Shown here: positions 42,439 to 51,080 of the stretch, piece by piece
Layout: each line of letters opens with the position of its first letter
How positions within the stretch are numbered: position 1 is the first letter of the stretch
From: Peribacillus sp044761985
GTDB taxonomy: Bacteria > Bacillota > Bacilli > Bacillales > DSM-1321
DNA: 64,000 nucleotides
Reading direction: 5' to 3'
Assembly (NCBI RefSeq): GCF_044761985.1
Contig: NZ_JBIWDK010000004.1
Location: forward strand, 248,001 to 312,000
The notes under the pieces: generated by a model
Databases searched by the model: none
What the model was told of the DNA's origin: nothing
What the model saw: only the letters and a program-made list of their open reading frames with translations
Program-made: the position numbers and the translations under genes

Positions 42439-43845
42439 TTATCTAATATCCTGTTTGAAGTGTAAATGAGGCATTCTTTGTTTCTTACCTTTTTTATGTT
42501 TCGGTTTCGGTTTTTTCTCTTGCACTTTTGCTTGGTCATAGACCGCTGTCCCCGCAATTCGTGCTACATCTTGAAGCTTTTCTTTTGAGATTTTATCAAT
42601 CGTATCATCTGGGGAATGATACCAAGGCTCTGATGGATTGTGTATGAACAAGGCAGCAGGGATACCTGCTTCAGAGAAGGATACATGGTCACTTCGACCT
42701 CCCTCTCCATAAGGGGTAGCTACACCGTTCAGTCTCTTGCTAGAAGCCTGTGCAAGATCCGTTACTAGATTCGGTTCTCCATCGTTCGTCAAGAGAATCA
42801 AGTCCCCAGCATCCTTACTACCGACCATATCCAGATTGAAGTTTGCAATACTTCTGTTGATTTCATCTTCTGATAGATTGTCCACATAATCCTGCGAACC
42901 TAGCAATCCATTTTCCTCTGCTCCAAAGGTGATGAAGCGAATTTCCGTGTCTGTAGGCAGATCCTTCAGAACACGGGCAAGCTCAAGCGTGACAGAAGTC
43001 CCTGATGCATCATCATTTGCACCTGGTGCCCCAGCTACTGAATCATGATGTCCGGTTACATATATGATGTCACTCTTCTTCGCCTTTATATTCTTGGTTG
43101 CTTTTTTCGTTGCCACTACATTATAGGACGTTTTTTCTCCCGAAGAAGCACCCTCGATTTTCAAGGAGGCCTTCACCTTTTCTCCATTTTCCAATTTTGC
43201 TACGACTGCTTCACCTGCCGTTTTCGTAATTGTGACAGACGGTGCATATTGGTCATTGACTCCTCCGAGTGTCCCGTTTAAATCTCCCTCTGCATTATTG
43301 TAAATGATGACTCCCACAGCCCCTTTTTGAGCTGCATTCACTACTTTCTCAGCAAAAGAAAGGCTTCCTCGTTGTATGAGAGCAATCTTTCCGGCAACAT
43401 TGGCTTGTTCAAGCTCCTCCAACGTTCCTAATCCAGCGTATACCACATCACCTGAAACGTCCCCATTTACGGAATAGGTTAAATGTTTTGGTTGAACTTC
43501 CCCATCATATCCGTCGAAAGCCAGTTCCACCTTGTCAGGATCTGTGTAGGATAAGAATTGAAACTCTTCAATATCCGCTTTGTAGCCATATGACTTAAAC
43601 TGCTTTTTGATGAACTGGACCGCTTTATACTCCGATTCTGTCCCAGCCACGCGAGGTGTTTGAGAGAGGTATTCAATATTCTTGTAGATTTTGTCGACAT
43701 TGATTCTCTTAACAATTTGCTTATCTGTGGAGGGGGCTTTTTCACTCGGAGATGAATGAGCAGGTGCCGCCAATGCAGTGGTACTACTAACGCCTCCCAA
43801 CGCTAACGTAGTAGCTAATGTAAGAGATAGAAATGGTTTTTTCAT
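42439..43845 (-). CDS. ywaD: Secreted M28 aminopeptidase YwaD
   Basis: A 468-aa secreted double-zinc aminopeptidase. It has a Sec signal peptide ending TALAAPA, a protease-associated domain around residues 130-240 (GKIALIQRGSLSFAEKVVNAAQKGAVGVIIYNN), and an M28 catalytic domain with zinc motifs GHHDSVAGAPGANDDASG, GAEENGLLGS, DMVGSKDAGD and PWYHSPDDTID. The basic tail KPKPKHKKGKKQRMPHLHFKQDIR is an extra feature. AGGAGG precedes the ATG. It resembles B. subtilis YwaD, which releases N-terminal residues from peptides. Confidence 0.92.
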   Translation of the reverse strand: MKKPFLSLTLATTLALGGVSSTTALAAPAHSSPSEKAPSTDKQIVKRINVDKIYKNIEYLSQTPRVAGTESEYKAVQFIKKQFKSYGYKADIEEFQFLSYTDPDKVELAFDGYDGEVQPKHLTYSVNGDVSGDVVYAGLGTLEELEQANVAGKIALIQRGSLSFAEKVVNAAQKGAVGVIIYNNAEGDLNGTLGGVNDQYAPSVTITKTAGEAVVAKLENGEKVKASLKIEGASSGEKTSYNVVATKKATKNIKAKKSDIIYVTGHHDSVAGAPGANDDASGTSVTLELARVLKDLPTDTEIRFITFGAEENGLLGSQDYVDNLSEDEINRSIANFNLDMVGSKDAGDLILLTNDGEPNLVTDLAQASSKRLNGVATPYGEGGRSDHVSFSEAGIPAALFIHNPSEPWYHSPDDTIDKISKEKLQDVARIAGTAVYDQAKVQEKKPKPKHKKGKKQRMPHLHFKQDIR

Positions 43846-44099
43846 AGATTTCCTCCTAATTTCAATAGATTCTTATAATCCATTGTAAATTATTCAGAAT
43901 ATTTAAAATAGGTATATTCATCCTAATTATCCCATTTCCCCGCTAGTCTATAATACCTTTTATAAGCGTTTACGCTGGGATACGATTTATTTTTTTGTCA
44001 TCCTATATAAAAATTCTTTCGAACGTACAGGAATTTAGCTTTTTTTCTGGAAAGTAGTACAAAGAGAATACGACTTTAATCAGGGAAGAAGGGGCGAGA

Positions 44100-45248
44100 A
44101 TGTCCATTACTAAATTCGTGATGCCTGAAGTGATTTTTGGAAAAGGTTCGATAGAGCAAGCGGGAGAGGCATGCCTACGTTTAGGGGCCAAAAAGGTGCT
44201 GATTGTAAGTGACCCTGGTGTAGCCAATGCCGGCTGGCTGGATATCGTCGTAAAATCCTGTCAAGATGCAGGACTTGCCTACGCTTCCTTTATCGATGCA
44301 ACGACAAATCCTAAAGACCGTGAAATAGAAGCCGGCTGTTTGACGTTTCATAATCATGAGTGTGATGCCATCATAGGGGTTGGCGGAGGAAGTGCGCTGG
44401 ATGTCGCCAAAGGGGTCGCTTTATTGGCATCAAACGGCGGAGTCACCAGTGATTATGAAGGGGTCGATAAAGTCCATTCGCCTCTTCCACCCATGGTGAT
44501 GATCATGACCACGGCTGGATCCGGCTCGGAAGTCTCCCAATTTTCGGTGATTGTCGATTCGTTCCGCGAGAAGAAAATGACGATCATCTCAAAGTCGCTC
44601 GTACCCGATATTGCCATCATCGATCCGGCTACGTTGACAACTTTGGATCCAGACTTGACTGCGGCAACGGGTATGGACGTTTTGACTCACGCCATTGAAG
44701 CCTATGTTTCTATCGCAGCAACACCACTTACTGATGTTCAAGCACAGAACGCCCTCTCCATCGTCTCCCGTTACCTACGCCCTTCTGTTGCATCTAAAAA
44801 TAATGAAGAAGCAAAAGAGGCGATGGCCATGGCTAGCCTGCAAGCCGGACTTGCCTTTTCCAACGCCATTTTAGGAGCCGCCCATGCGATTTCCCATGCC
44901 ATCGGCGGAAAGTACCTGCTTCCACATGGGGAAATCAATGCAATCCTTCTCCCCCATGTCATGGATTTCAACCGAATTGCTTCCCCTAGGCGATTCAGCG
45001 ATATTGCGGAAATCATGGGAATCGACACACGGACCTTAACAGAGCAACAATCAGGCGCCGCCGCTGTTGCCTTCGTTCGGGAGTTATCCCAAGATATAGG
45101 CGTGCCTCTAAGTTTAGGGGATGTCGGCATTACTACGGATATGATTGAACTAATAGGCATGACCGCTATTGATGATGCCTGCATGATTACAAATCCTCGT
45201 GATATGTCCATAGAACAGATTAAACAATTGCTCCTTACAGCCCTATAG
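44100..45248 (+). CDS. Iron-containing alcohol dehydrogenase, ErcA-like
   Basis: A 382-aa group III (Fe-dependent) alcohol dehydrogenase. NAD motif GVGGGSALDVAKGVALL; metal ligands in GMDVLTHAIEAYVS, AHAISHAIGGKYLLPHGEINAILLPHVM. It is the first gene of a set with a histidine kinase (12 bp downstream) and a sigma-54-type regulator. In Pseudomonas a similar ADH, ErcA, is linked to kinases that control ethanol oxidation and probably acts in sensing rather than bulk catabolism. A similar regulatory role here is inference. GAAGGGGCGAG precedes the ATG. Confidence 0.9.
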   Translation: MSITKFVMPEVIFGKGSIEQAGEACLRLGAKKVLIVSDPGVANAGWLDIVVKSCQDAGLAYASFIDATTNPKDREIEAGCLTFHNHECDAIIGVGGGSALDVAKGVALLASNGGVTSDYEGVDKVHSPLPPMVMIMTTAGSGSEVSQFSVIVDSFREKKMTIISKSLVPDIAIIDPATLTTLDPDLTAATGMDVLTHAIEAYVSIAATPLTDVQAQNALSIVSRYLRPSVASKNNEEAKEAMAMASLQAGLAFSNAILGAAHAISHAIGGKYLLPHGEINAILLPHVMDFNRIASPRRFSDIAEIMGIDTRTLTEQQSGAAAVAFVRELSQDIGVPLSLGDVGITTDMIELIGMTAIDDACMITNPRDMSIEQIKQLLLTAL

Positions 45249-45259
45249 GAGGTGCAACC

Positions 45260-46855
45260 ATGAACAAAAATGAAATGATAGATTTAATGACCGGTGTACG
45301 GTCTTCGAAAAAAACATACTACACTGAACTAAAGAAGACCGTCGATGAGTTAAAAAAGAAGAATCTACAACTTGAAATCATGAATGATATTACCAAGAAC
45401 ATGAACGGAGACTTGGATATTCATCTTATTCTTCGAAATGTAGTCGATAAACTAAAACGACTGATCTCATTTGATGACTGTCATTTCATTATTTTATATG
45501 AAGAAGATCCGACTATACTCCATATATGCCCTAATGGACCATGCGAGCTTAACATTGAATCCAAAGACCAATTACATTCGATAAAGGAACCGATCCAGAT
45601 AAACGTCGAGATCCTCCCTGCTTTTCCAGAAAAAGAACAACTTCTGTCCCTTCAGATAGAAACGCTCCTCTTGATTCCTGTGTACGGAAAAAATGAAGAA
45701 ATCGGGATTTTAACCTTCGGCAGGAAGAATAACACAGCATGGCTCAAAGAGGAGTTAGATTTTCTAAAGCAACTATCCAATCAGCTAGCGCTAACTTTCG
45801 AAAATGCTCTGCTCTATATGGAAGTACTTCATTCTAAGCAGGAATGGGAGGATACCTTTAAGGCGGTAGAAGATATGATTGTCGTCTTTGACCGGGAGGG
45901 TGGGGTCTACAAATCCAATGATGCAGCCAAGGATTTTTTTGAATTAGAACCTTTGAAAAAGGCCTCTCAAGCTCTCATTCAAGAAACCTTCTCACTTGAT
46001 AAGCCAGGTTTTCAGGAACTCCTTCTTCAGCAAGGAGCCATAATGGAAATGCACGCCTACCCCATTCAAAACAAGGAACAGCAAGTATACGGTGTTATCG
46101 CTTATTATAAAAATGTTACCGAAAGAAGAAAAATGGAAGCTCAATTACTTCATGCCGACAAGCTAGGGGCCATCGGTGAAATGGCAGCGGGAATAGCCCA
46201 TGAATTGAATAGTCCATTAACCGCCATCATTGGTAACTCTCAGCTTTTATTGAGAAGCACACTTCCGGAACACCATGATTACAACCTGCTAACCGATATC
46301 CAAAATTGCGGCGACCGATGCAGGCAAATCGTAAAAAGTCTGCTTACCTTTTCACGGCAGGATGAATACAAGTTCCACTATTATTCTATGAACGAAGCCA
46401 TCCACCAAGTTTTGAACTTGCTGAAGTTCCAACTCGAGAAGAAACAAATATTCATTCACCTTTCCCTACAGGAAGACCTGCCGTACATCAAGGGCAGCCA
46501 ACAGCAGATTGAACAGATTATCATCAACTTGTTATTGAATGCCAAGGATGCCTTGAGTGATCTTGATGAATCAGCCCCAAAAACAATCACCATCCAGACC
46601 TTTTTAGAAGAGGAATATATGATCGTCCAGGTGGCTGATAATGGGACAGGAATTGAAGCCGAGCGCCTCCCTCTTATTTTCCACCCTTTTCATACGACAA
46701 AAGACCGCGACAAGGGGACTGGACTGGGGTTGTCTGTTAGTCTTGGCATCGCGAAAGATCATGGCGGCAAAATTGACGTATGGAGTACGCCAGGCCAAGG
46801 AAGTATATTTTCACTGAAGATTCCCCTACCGACAGAAGATGAGAGGAGTGAATAA
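45260..46855 (+). CDS. Cytoplasmic GAF-PAS sensor histidine kinase
   Basis: A 531-aa kinase without membrane helices. A coiled coil at about 20-45 leads to a GAF domain (about 55-195), a PAS-like domain (about 200-295), HisKA with His314 (AAGIAHELNSPLTAIIGN, NtrB/KinA type) and HATPase (NLLLNAKDALSDL, DNGTGIE, GTGLGLSVSLGIAKDHGG). It should sense a cytosolic signal and phosphorylate the regulator encoded 1 nt downstream. The ADH gene upstream suggests an alcohol, an aldehyde or a redox state as signal. Confidence 0.88.
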   Translation: MNKNEMIDLMTGVRSSKKTYYTELKKTVDELKKKNLQLEIMNDITKNMNGDLDIHLILRNVVDKLKRLISFDDCHFIILYEEDPTILHICPNGPCELNIESKDQLHSIKEPIQINVEILPAFPEKEQLLSLQIETLLLIPVYGKNEEIGILTFGRKNNTAWLKEELDFLKQLSNQLALTFENALLYMEVLHSKQEWEDTFKAVEDMIVVFDREGGVYKSNDAAKDFFELEPLKKASQALIQETFSLDKPGFQELLLQQGAIMEMHAYPIQNKEQQVYGVIAYYKNVTERRKMEAQLLHADKLGAIGEMAAGIAHELNSPLTAIIGNSQLLLRSTLPEHHDYNLLTDIQNCGDRCRQIVKSLLTFSRQDEYKFHYYSMNEAIHQVLNLLKFQLEKKQIFIHLSLQEDLPYIKGSQQQIEQIIINLLLNAKDALSDLDESAPKTITIQTFLEEEYMIVQVADNGTGIEAERLPLIFHPFHTTKDRDKGTGLGLSVSLGIAKDHGGKIDVWSTPGQGSIFSLKIPLPTEDERSE

Positions 46856-46856
46856 C

Positions 46857-48287
46857 ATGATTCATTTACTTGTAGTGGACGATGAAAAAGAGGTGGGTAC
46901 CTTTTTATCCCGGCTTTTTACGATGAAAGGATACAACGTACACGTCATACATAGTGGAAAGGACTTTTATGCAATCGATTTTAATCAGGAGCATTATGAT
47001 GCTGCGATGATTGATTTGAAGCTTCCCGATTGTGACGGCCTTTCCCTTTTACAACATCTCAAACAAAAACAACCTCGTTGCAAGGCACTCATCATGACTG
47101 GTTACAGCACAGTCAAGACCGCCGTCCGCGCAATGAAACTTGGCGCAAGTGATTATATGGAAAAACCCTTTGCCGATATTGAGATATTAGAAAAGCAGAT
47201 TGAAAACCTCCTGAATGAAAACACGGATGTGAATCAGCATTTCTTTCAGAAACTGGCCAGGGACTCCGGTCTCATCGTCGGTGAAAGTGTCATAATGAAA
47301 GAACTGACAGAAATGGCGTTCAAAGTCGCTCAAAAATCGGTTAATGTCTTAATAGAAGGGGAAACGGGAACGGGTAAAGAGGTGCTCTCCCGCTTCATTC
47401 ACTCAGCAAGCCCGCGTAACCACGAGCCCTTTATCGCGATTAATTGTGGAGCTATTTCAGAATCCCTGCTTGAAAGTGAATTATTCGGCCATGAAAAAGG
47501 CGCATTCACCGGTGCAACCCAACAACGAAAAGGCTTTTTTGAAATAGCCGGAAATGGAACCCTTTTCCTTGATGAAATTGCTGATGCCAGTCCAGCCATC
47601 CAAGTCAAGCTTCTGCGGGTCTTGGAAACTAGGGAATTTATGCGGGTCGGAAGCAGTGGGACATTACGGACCAACGCACGATTGGTAGCTGCCACTAATG
47701 AAAATCTTCAGCAAGCAGTAGAAAACAATAAATTTCGGGAGGATCTATTTTACCGCCTGAATGTTGTCACTCTTGAAATACCAGCATTACGTCATAGAAA
47801 AGAGGATATCCCTCTCCTTGTCGAGCATCTGGTCGAAAGGAATGGTCAGGCAGATGTATCCTTTTCACAAGAGGCTATTGAAAAATTACAGCTATACGAC
47901 TGGCCCGGAAATATACGTGAGCTATCTAATACCGTGATGAGAACCTTAACCCTCGCAGATCATGGACAGGATATCACTGCGGAAGATATCGTTCTCCCTA
48001 CCCATCAGGTCATTTCACCCAAGAAACAAGCTACAATGGATCTTCACTCTCCTGAAAACCCTCTCGAAGAATGGCGGAAGAAACTTGTAGCCGATTTTAA
48101 TGAAAAAGATGAGCTGACGCTTGAAAACATACTCTTGGAAATCAAACAGTTCGAATCTACCATCGAAAAAGAGCTCGTCCTGCAAACCCTTCAAAAAACG
48201 TATGGAAACCGGAATGAAGCCGCCAAGCGCCTACAGATTTCAATGAGGAAATTACGTTATATACTAAATGAAAAAAAACATACCTGA
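46857..48287 (+). CDS. NtrC-type sigma-54 response regulator
   Basis: A 476-aa enhancer-binding regulator. The receiver has Asp8/Asp9 and phospho-acceptor Asp53. The AAA+ domain has Walker A GETGTGKE, GAFTGA (215-220) that contacts sigma-54, and Walker B LFLDEIADA. The C-terminal HTH_8/Fis motif is KTYGNRNEAAKRLQISMRKLRYIL. Receiver-containing sigma-54 activators are unusual in Bacillus, where LevR, RocR, AcoR and BkdR lack receivers. The likely target is adhP, convergent and next door, which has a -24/-12 promoter. GAGGAG eight bases upstream sets the start at 46857. Confidence 0.92.
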   Translation: MIHLLVVDDEKEVGTFLSRLFTMKGYNVHVIHSGKDFYAIDFNQEHYDAAMIDLKLPDCDGLSLLQHLKQKQPRCKALIMTGYSTVKTAVRAMKLGASDYMEKPFADIEILEKQIENLLNENTDVNQHFFQKLARDSGLIVGESVIMKELTEMAFKVAQKSVNVLIEGETGTGKEVLSRFIHSASPRNHEPFIAINCGAISESLLESELFGHEKGAFTGATQQRKGFFEIAGNGTLFLDEIADASPAIQVKLLRVLETREFMRVGSSGTLRTNARLVAATNENLQQAVENNKFREDLFYRLNVVTLEIPALRHRKEDIPLLVEHLVERNGQADVSFSQEAIEKLQLYDWPGNIRELSNTVMRTLTLADHGQDITAEDIVLPTHQVISPKKQATMDLHSPENPLEEWRKKLVADFNEKDELTLENILLEIKQFESTIEKELVLQTLQKTYGNRNEAAKRLQISMRKLRYILNEKKHT

Positions 48288-48299
48288 CTCTTATATGAA

Positions 48300-48330
48300 C
48301 AAGGGTGCCCCCATTAATAGGACACCCTTT
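48300..48330. terminator. Bidirectional terminator between regulator and adhP
   Basis: AAGGGTG-CC / GG-CACCCTT between the convergent genes, with T-rich sequence on the plus side. Confidence 0.75.
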
Positions 48331-48339
48331 CATTTTTTT

Positions 48340-49413
48340 CTATTCCATTGTTAAAACGATACGACCGTTAATTTCACCCTTTTCCATCATTTTAAACACA
48401 TCATTGATTTCATCAAGCTGTCTTGTTTCAATATTCGTCCGTACTTTTCCATCTGCCGCAAATTGAAGAGATTCTTGTAAATCTTTTCTTGTACCAACGA
48501 TTGAACCTCGCACCGTTACCCCATTTAATACCGTATCAAAAATAGGGATAGGAAGTTCATCATTCGGCAATCCGACCACGACGAGTGTTCCGCCTCTTTT
48601 GACTGAACTGTAAGCCTGTTCAAATGCTTTTTTCGTTACGGCAACAGAAATAGCTGCTTGTACGCCACCAACTTTATCCTTAATTGCTTGAACGGGGTCG
48701 CTCTTCAACCCATTCACTGTATAATCCGCTCCTAGTTCTTTTGCCAGCTCAAGCTTATCATCTTGAATATCGACGGCAATGACATTGAATCCCATCGCCT
48801 TCGCATATTGAAGCGCAACATGCCCAAGTCCGCCAATACCATAGATTGCGACCCAGTCCCCTGGTTTTGCTTCTGAAACCTTAAGCGCTTTATACGTCGT
48901 CACACCTGCACAGAAAATTGGGGAGACCTCGGCAAAATCTAGCCCTTCCGGAACCTTGACAACATATTTTGCCGGTGCCTTACAATATTCCGCATATCCT
49001 CCGTCCACCGAATATCCTGCATTCAGTTGATCCAAGCAGAGCGTTTCACGACCCGTCAAACAGTATTCACAGTCGCCACATGCCGAATAAAGCCATGGAA
49101 TTCCTACTCGGTCACCGACTTTCAATGTTGTGACGCCCTCTGCTACCTTCTCGATAATCCCTACTCCTTCATGTCCAGGAATAAGCGGGAGCTTTGGCTT
49201 CACCGGCCAGTCGCCATGTGCTGCATGTAAATCCGTGTGACATACGCCACATGCCTTAATTTTAACTAGAATCTCACCATACTCTAAATCCGGAATCGGT
49301 ACATCCTTAATTTCAAGCTCTTGTTTAAATTCATTGACGACCGCTGCCTTCATTGTTTTAACATCCTTCAATGTTTTCGATTCCACCGTACTTGTCCCCT
49401 GATTTACATTCAT
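48340..49413 (-). CDS. adhP: Zinc-dependent alcohol dehydrogenase
   Basis: A 357-aa NAD-dependent medium-chain ADH, very similar to the thermophilic Bacillus ADH-T. Catalytic zinc: Cys58 (CGVCHTD), His81 (GHE). Structural zinc: CGDCEYCLTGRETLC. NAD fold GIGGLGHVALQYAKAMG. Compared with ADH-T it has about 20 extra N-terminal residues (MNVNQGTSTVESKTLKDVKT), but GGGAGG before this ATG supports them. It interconverts ethanol and acetaldehyde. It has a sigma-54-type promoter. Confidence 0.93.
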   Translation of the reverse strand: MNVNQGTSTVESKTLKDVKTMKAAVVNEFKQELEIKDVPIPDLEYGEILVKIKACGVCHTDLHAAHGDWPVKPKLPLIPGHEGVGIIEKVAEGVTTLKVGDRVGIPWLYSACGDCEYCLTGRETLCLDQLNAGYSVDGGYAEYCKAPAKYVVKVPEGLDFAEVSPIFCAGVTTYKALKVSEAKPGDWVAIYGIGGLGHVALQYAKAMGFNVIAVDIQDDKLELAKELGADYTVNGLKSDPVQAIKDKVGGVQAAISVAVTKKAFEQAYSSVKRGGTLVVVGLPNDELPIPIFDTVLNGVTVRGSIVGTRKDLQESLQFAADGKVRTNIETRQLDEINDVFKMMEKGEINGRIVLTME

Positions 49414-49465
49414 GATTCTATTCCTCCCTTAGGTCCGTGTTTTTCTCACTTCCACTTATTTATAA

Positions 49466-49482
49466 TGCAAGTGCCATGCCAA
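49466..49482 (-). promoter_or_regulatory. Sigma-54 (-24/-12) promoter of adhP
   Basis: The minus strand TTGGCATGGCACTTGCA fits YTGGCACGRNNNTTGCW with one mismatch (C to T in the -24 box). The predicted start lies about 40 nt before the adhP ATG. Confidence 0.82.
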
Positions 49483-49523
49483 ACAGAAAAGTCCAATCAA
49501 GTTAGGTTCAAACGTAAATCCTA

Positions 49524-49559
49524 GCCGAAAATTCGGCCCATTATGACAGAAATCCGGCT
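49524..49559. promoter_or_regulatory. Candidate upstream activator site for adhP
   Basis: GCCGAA-AA-TTCGGC (49524-49537) is an inverted repeat. A related half-site GCCGGATTT occurs nearby on the minus strand (49550-49558). They lie 40-75 bp beyond the -24 box, a plausible place for the NtrC-type activator. Function is inferred. Confidence 0.4.
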
Positions 49560-49627
49560 CAATGATGACGAAAACCAGTTCGTATATTGCTGGAAAAATG
49601 GTTCACCCTATAAAGAGGAGGTGTACA

Positions 49628-49924
49628 ATGGACACATTTGAAGAAGCCTATGAATCCTACAAACAACAAGGAACGCCACAAGCGAACCAACAAGGTGGGA
49701 ACGACAAAGAAGAAATTGTCGCCGTACGGAAGAATGAAGAGGATAATATCATCGCCATCAAGACAAATACCGGAAGGGAACTGGACTATCCCACCGCTCT
49801 TTCAGAAGCCAAGGCTGGTGCACTCGCAAACGTAGATGTCTTTCATAAATATGGTCGGGACATTTTGCGGAGTGAGCCTGATGGCATTAAAGAAAATAAT
49901 CTGGATGAACTGCCTGAATTTTAA
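49628..49924 (+). CDS. DUF3892 family protein
   Basis: A 98-aa protein whose second half, EEIVAVRKNEEDNIIAIKTNTGRELDYPTALSEAKAGALANVDVFHKYGRDILRSEPDG, is the DUF3892 domain common in Bacillus. It ends NNLDELPEF. Function unknown. AGGAGG precedes the ATG at 49628; the frame is open from 49562. Divergent from adhP. Confidence 0.82.
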   Translation: MDTFEEAYESYKQQGTPQANQQGGNDKEEIVAVRKNEEDNIIAIKTNTGRELDYPTALSEAKAGALANVDVFHKYGRDILRSEPDGIKENNLDELPEF

Positions 49925-49932
49925 AGACCGAG

Positions 49933-49963
49933 AAAAGCTGCCTTCCATTCAGGCAGCTTTTTT
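49933..49963 (+). terminator. Terminator of DUF3892 gene
   Basis: AAGCTGCCT / AGGCAGCTT (49935-49943, 49951-49959) followed by T6. Confidence 0.88.
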
Positions 49964-50082
49964 CCGCAACAAAAAAAGAACCGCATACTAACAGGTTCTC
50001 CTAACGACTTCCTCAAGGTTTTCCTGGATATTGAAAATGGAGCAACCAGCACTCTCCCTTTTTCTCCAATCCTTCTATCTGT

Positions 50083-50898
50083 TTACCCCCATTCATAATG
50101 ATAGGACTCAGAGATTTCCAGCAAGCGGCCACAGATTTCGACCACTTCTATGATTTCAATCCAAGACATATCCATCCCAAGTTCATTAGCATGCGAAATC
50201 TTATCCCGTAACTTCCTGATGGCATTGGCATCTTTCTTCCCTTTACTTTTGGATGGGATTTGAAAAAATGTTCTCAACTCTTTATCTTTATGAATAATGT
50301 CGAATTTATCACTAATTTGTAGACATTCAATTAAATTAATCTCCTCATTTTTCTCCATTCTCCTTTCATATAATTCACTTGCCTTATGTAGACGATCCTC
50401 ACTAATCATCGGATACCAGCTTTCACCCCCGAATCGATGCATGATAATATCACTAAGTCTCATTTCCAATAAAGTGATATAGCCAAAAATCAGCATCCTG
50501 ATTGGTGGTTTTTGGAGGTCGGCATGCGTGATTAACTTTTTGATTGAATTATTCTCTAACACGAATACCCTCGTTTTCTTCTTAAAAATGCCTAACAATT
50601 GGATCAAGGGCGTTGAATCCGATACAAGTTCCCTTGGGGAAAAGAGCTTCATATAATCCGAAATGTTCCCTTCGCCAAGTTCATGTCTATCGATATAACC
50701 AACGATTTCCCCCTGGTCTTTCACGGCCAATGTATCAAAGTGTTTTTCCTCCATTACATTTTTGATATCAATGGCCGATTCATCTTTTCCACAAAACTCA
50801 AACTCTTGGGCTATGCTTCTGACCGTGATATTTTCCTCATATAGATTTTTAAGACTGTGATAACTACTATTATTGTTTTTGTACTCTACATTGGACAT
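50083..50898 (-). CDS. CBS-domain protein with HEPN-like C-terminus
   Basis: A 271-aa soluble protein. Residues about 20-130 look like a pair of CBS motifs (ESAIDIKNVMEEKHFDTLAVKDQGEIVGYIDRHEL; TPLIQLLGIFKKKTRVFVLENNSIKKLITHADL), which usually bind adenine nucleotides. The C-terminal half is all-helical and carries RDKISH (231-236), an Rx4H motif of HEPN ribonucleases, within KLRDKISHANEL. A nucleotide-gated RNase is a reasonable hypothesis, but the helices may also be inactive HEPN. It stands alone; GGAGGG precedes the ATG. Confidence 0.65.
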   Translation of the reverse strand: MSNVEYKNNNSSYHSLKNLYEENITVRSIAQEFEFCGKDESAIDIKNVMEEKHFDTLAVKDQGEIVGYIDRHELGEGNISDYMKLFSPRELVSDSTPLIQLLGIFKKKTRVFVLENNSIKKLITHADLQKPPIRMLIFGYITLLEMRLSDIIMHRFGGESWYPMISEDRLHKASELYERRMEKNEEINLIECLQISDKFDIIHKDKELRTFFQIPSKSKGKKDANAIRKLRDKISHANELGMDMSWIEIIEVVEICGRLLEISESYHYEWG

Positions 50899-50967
50899 CC
50901 ATGACCCTCCATCATTGGCATTCTATCCTAATTCATTAGAACCTAATAACTCCCCACTATCAGAAAT

Positions 50968-50988
50968 AAGTCCACATGAAGTGGACTT
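50968..50988 (-). terminator. Hairpin downstream of ybaK-type gene
   Basis: AAGTCCAC / GTGGACTT (50968-50975, 50981-50988) beyond the 29-bp repeats. The T-tract is weak. Confidence 0.55.
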
Positions 50989-50993
50989 TATTC

Positions 50994-51080
50994 CTTCATT
51001 CAAATGATATGTTTCTGCATATCTTCATTCAAATGATATGTTTCTGCATATCTTCATTCAAATGATATGTTTCTGCATAT
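50994..51080. repeat. Three tandem 29-bp repeats at a gene end
   Basis: Identical 29-bp units at 50994-51022, 51023-51051 and 51052-51080, with nine more matching bases after. The third copy contains the stop codon and last codons of the YbaK-type gene; the other two lie in its 3' untranslated region. They look like a tandem duplication of the gene's end. Confidence 0.95.

Noticed and set aside
43958..43980. cre site upstream of the iron alcohol dehydrogenase
   Set aside because: The AGCGTTTACGCT region deviates from the cre consensus at two positions, so I do not list it.
44771..45211. 146-aa minus-strand frame
   Set aside because: Antisense to the iron alcohol dehydrogenase, which has all its motifs.
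50994..51080. CRISPR-like 29-bp repeats
   Set aside because: The units are directly adjacent with no spacers, overlap a stop codon, and no cas genes are nearby.
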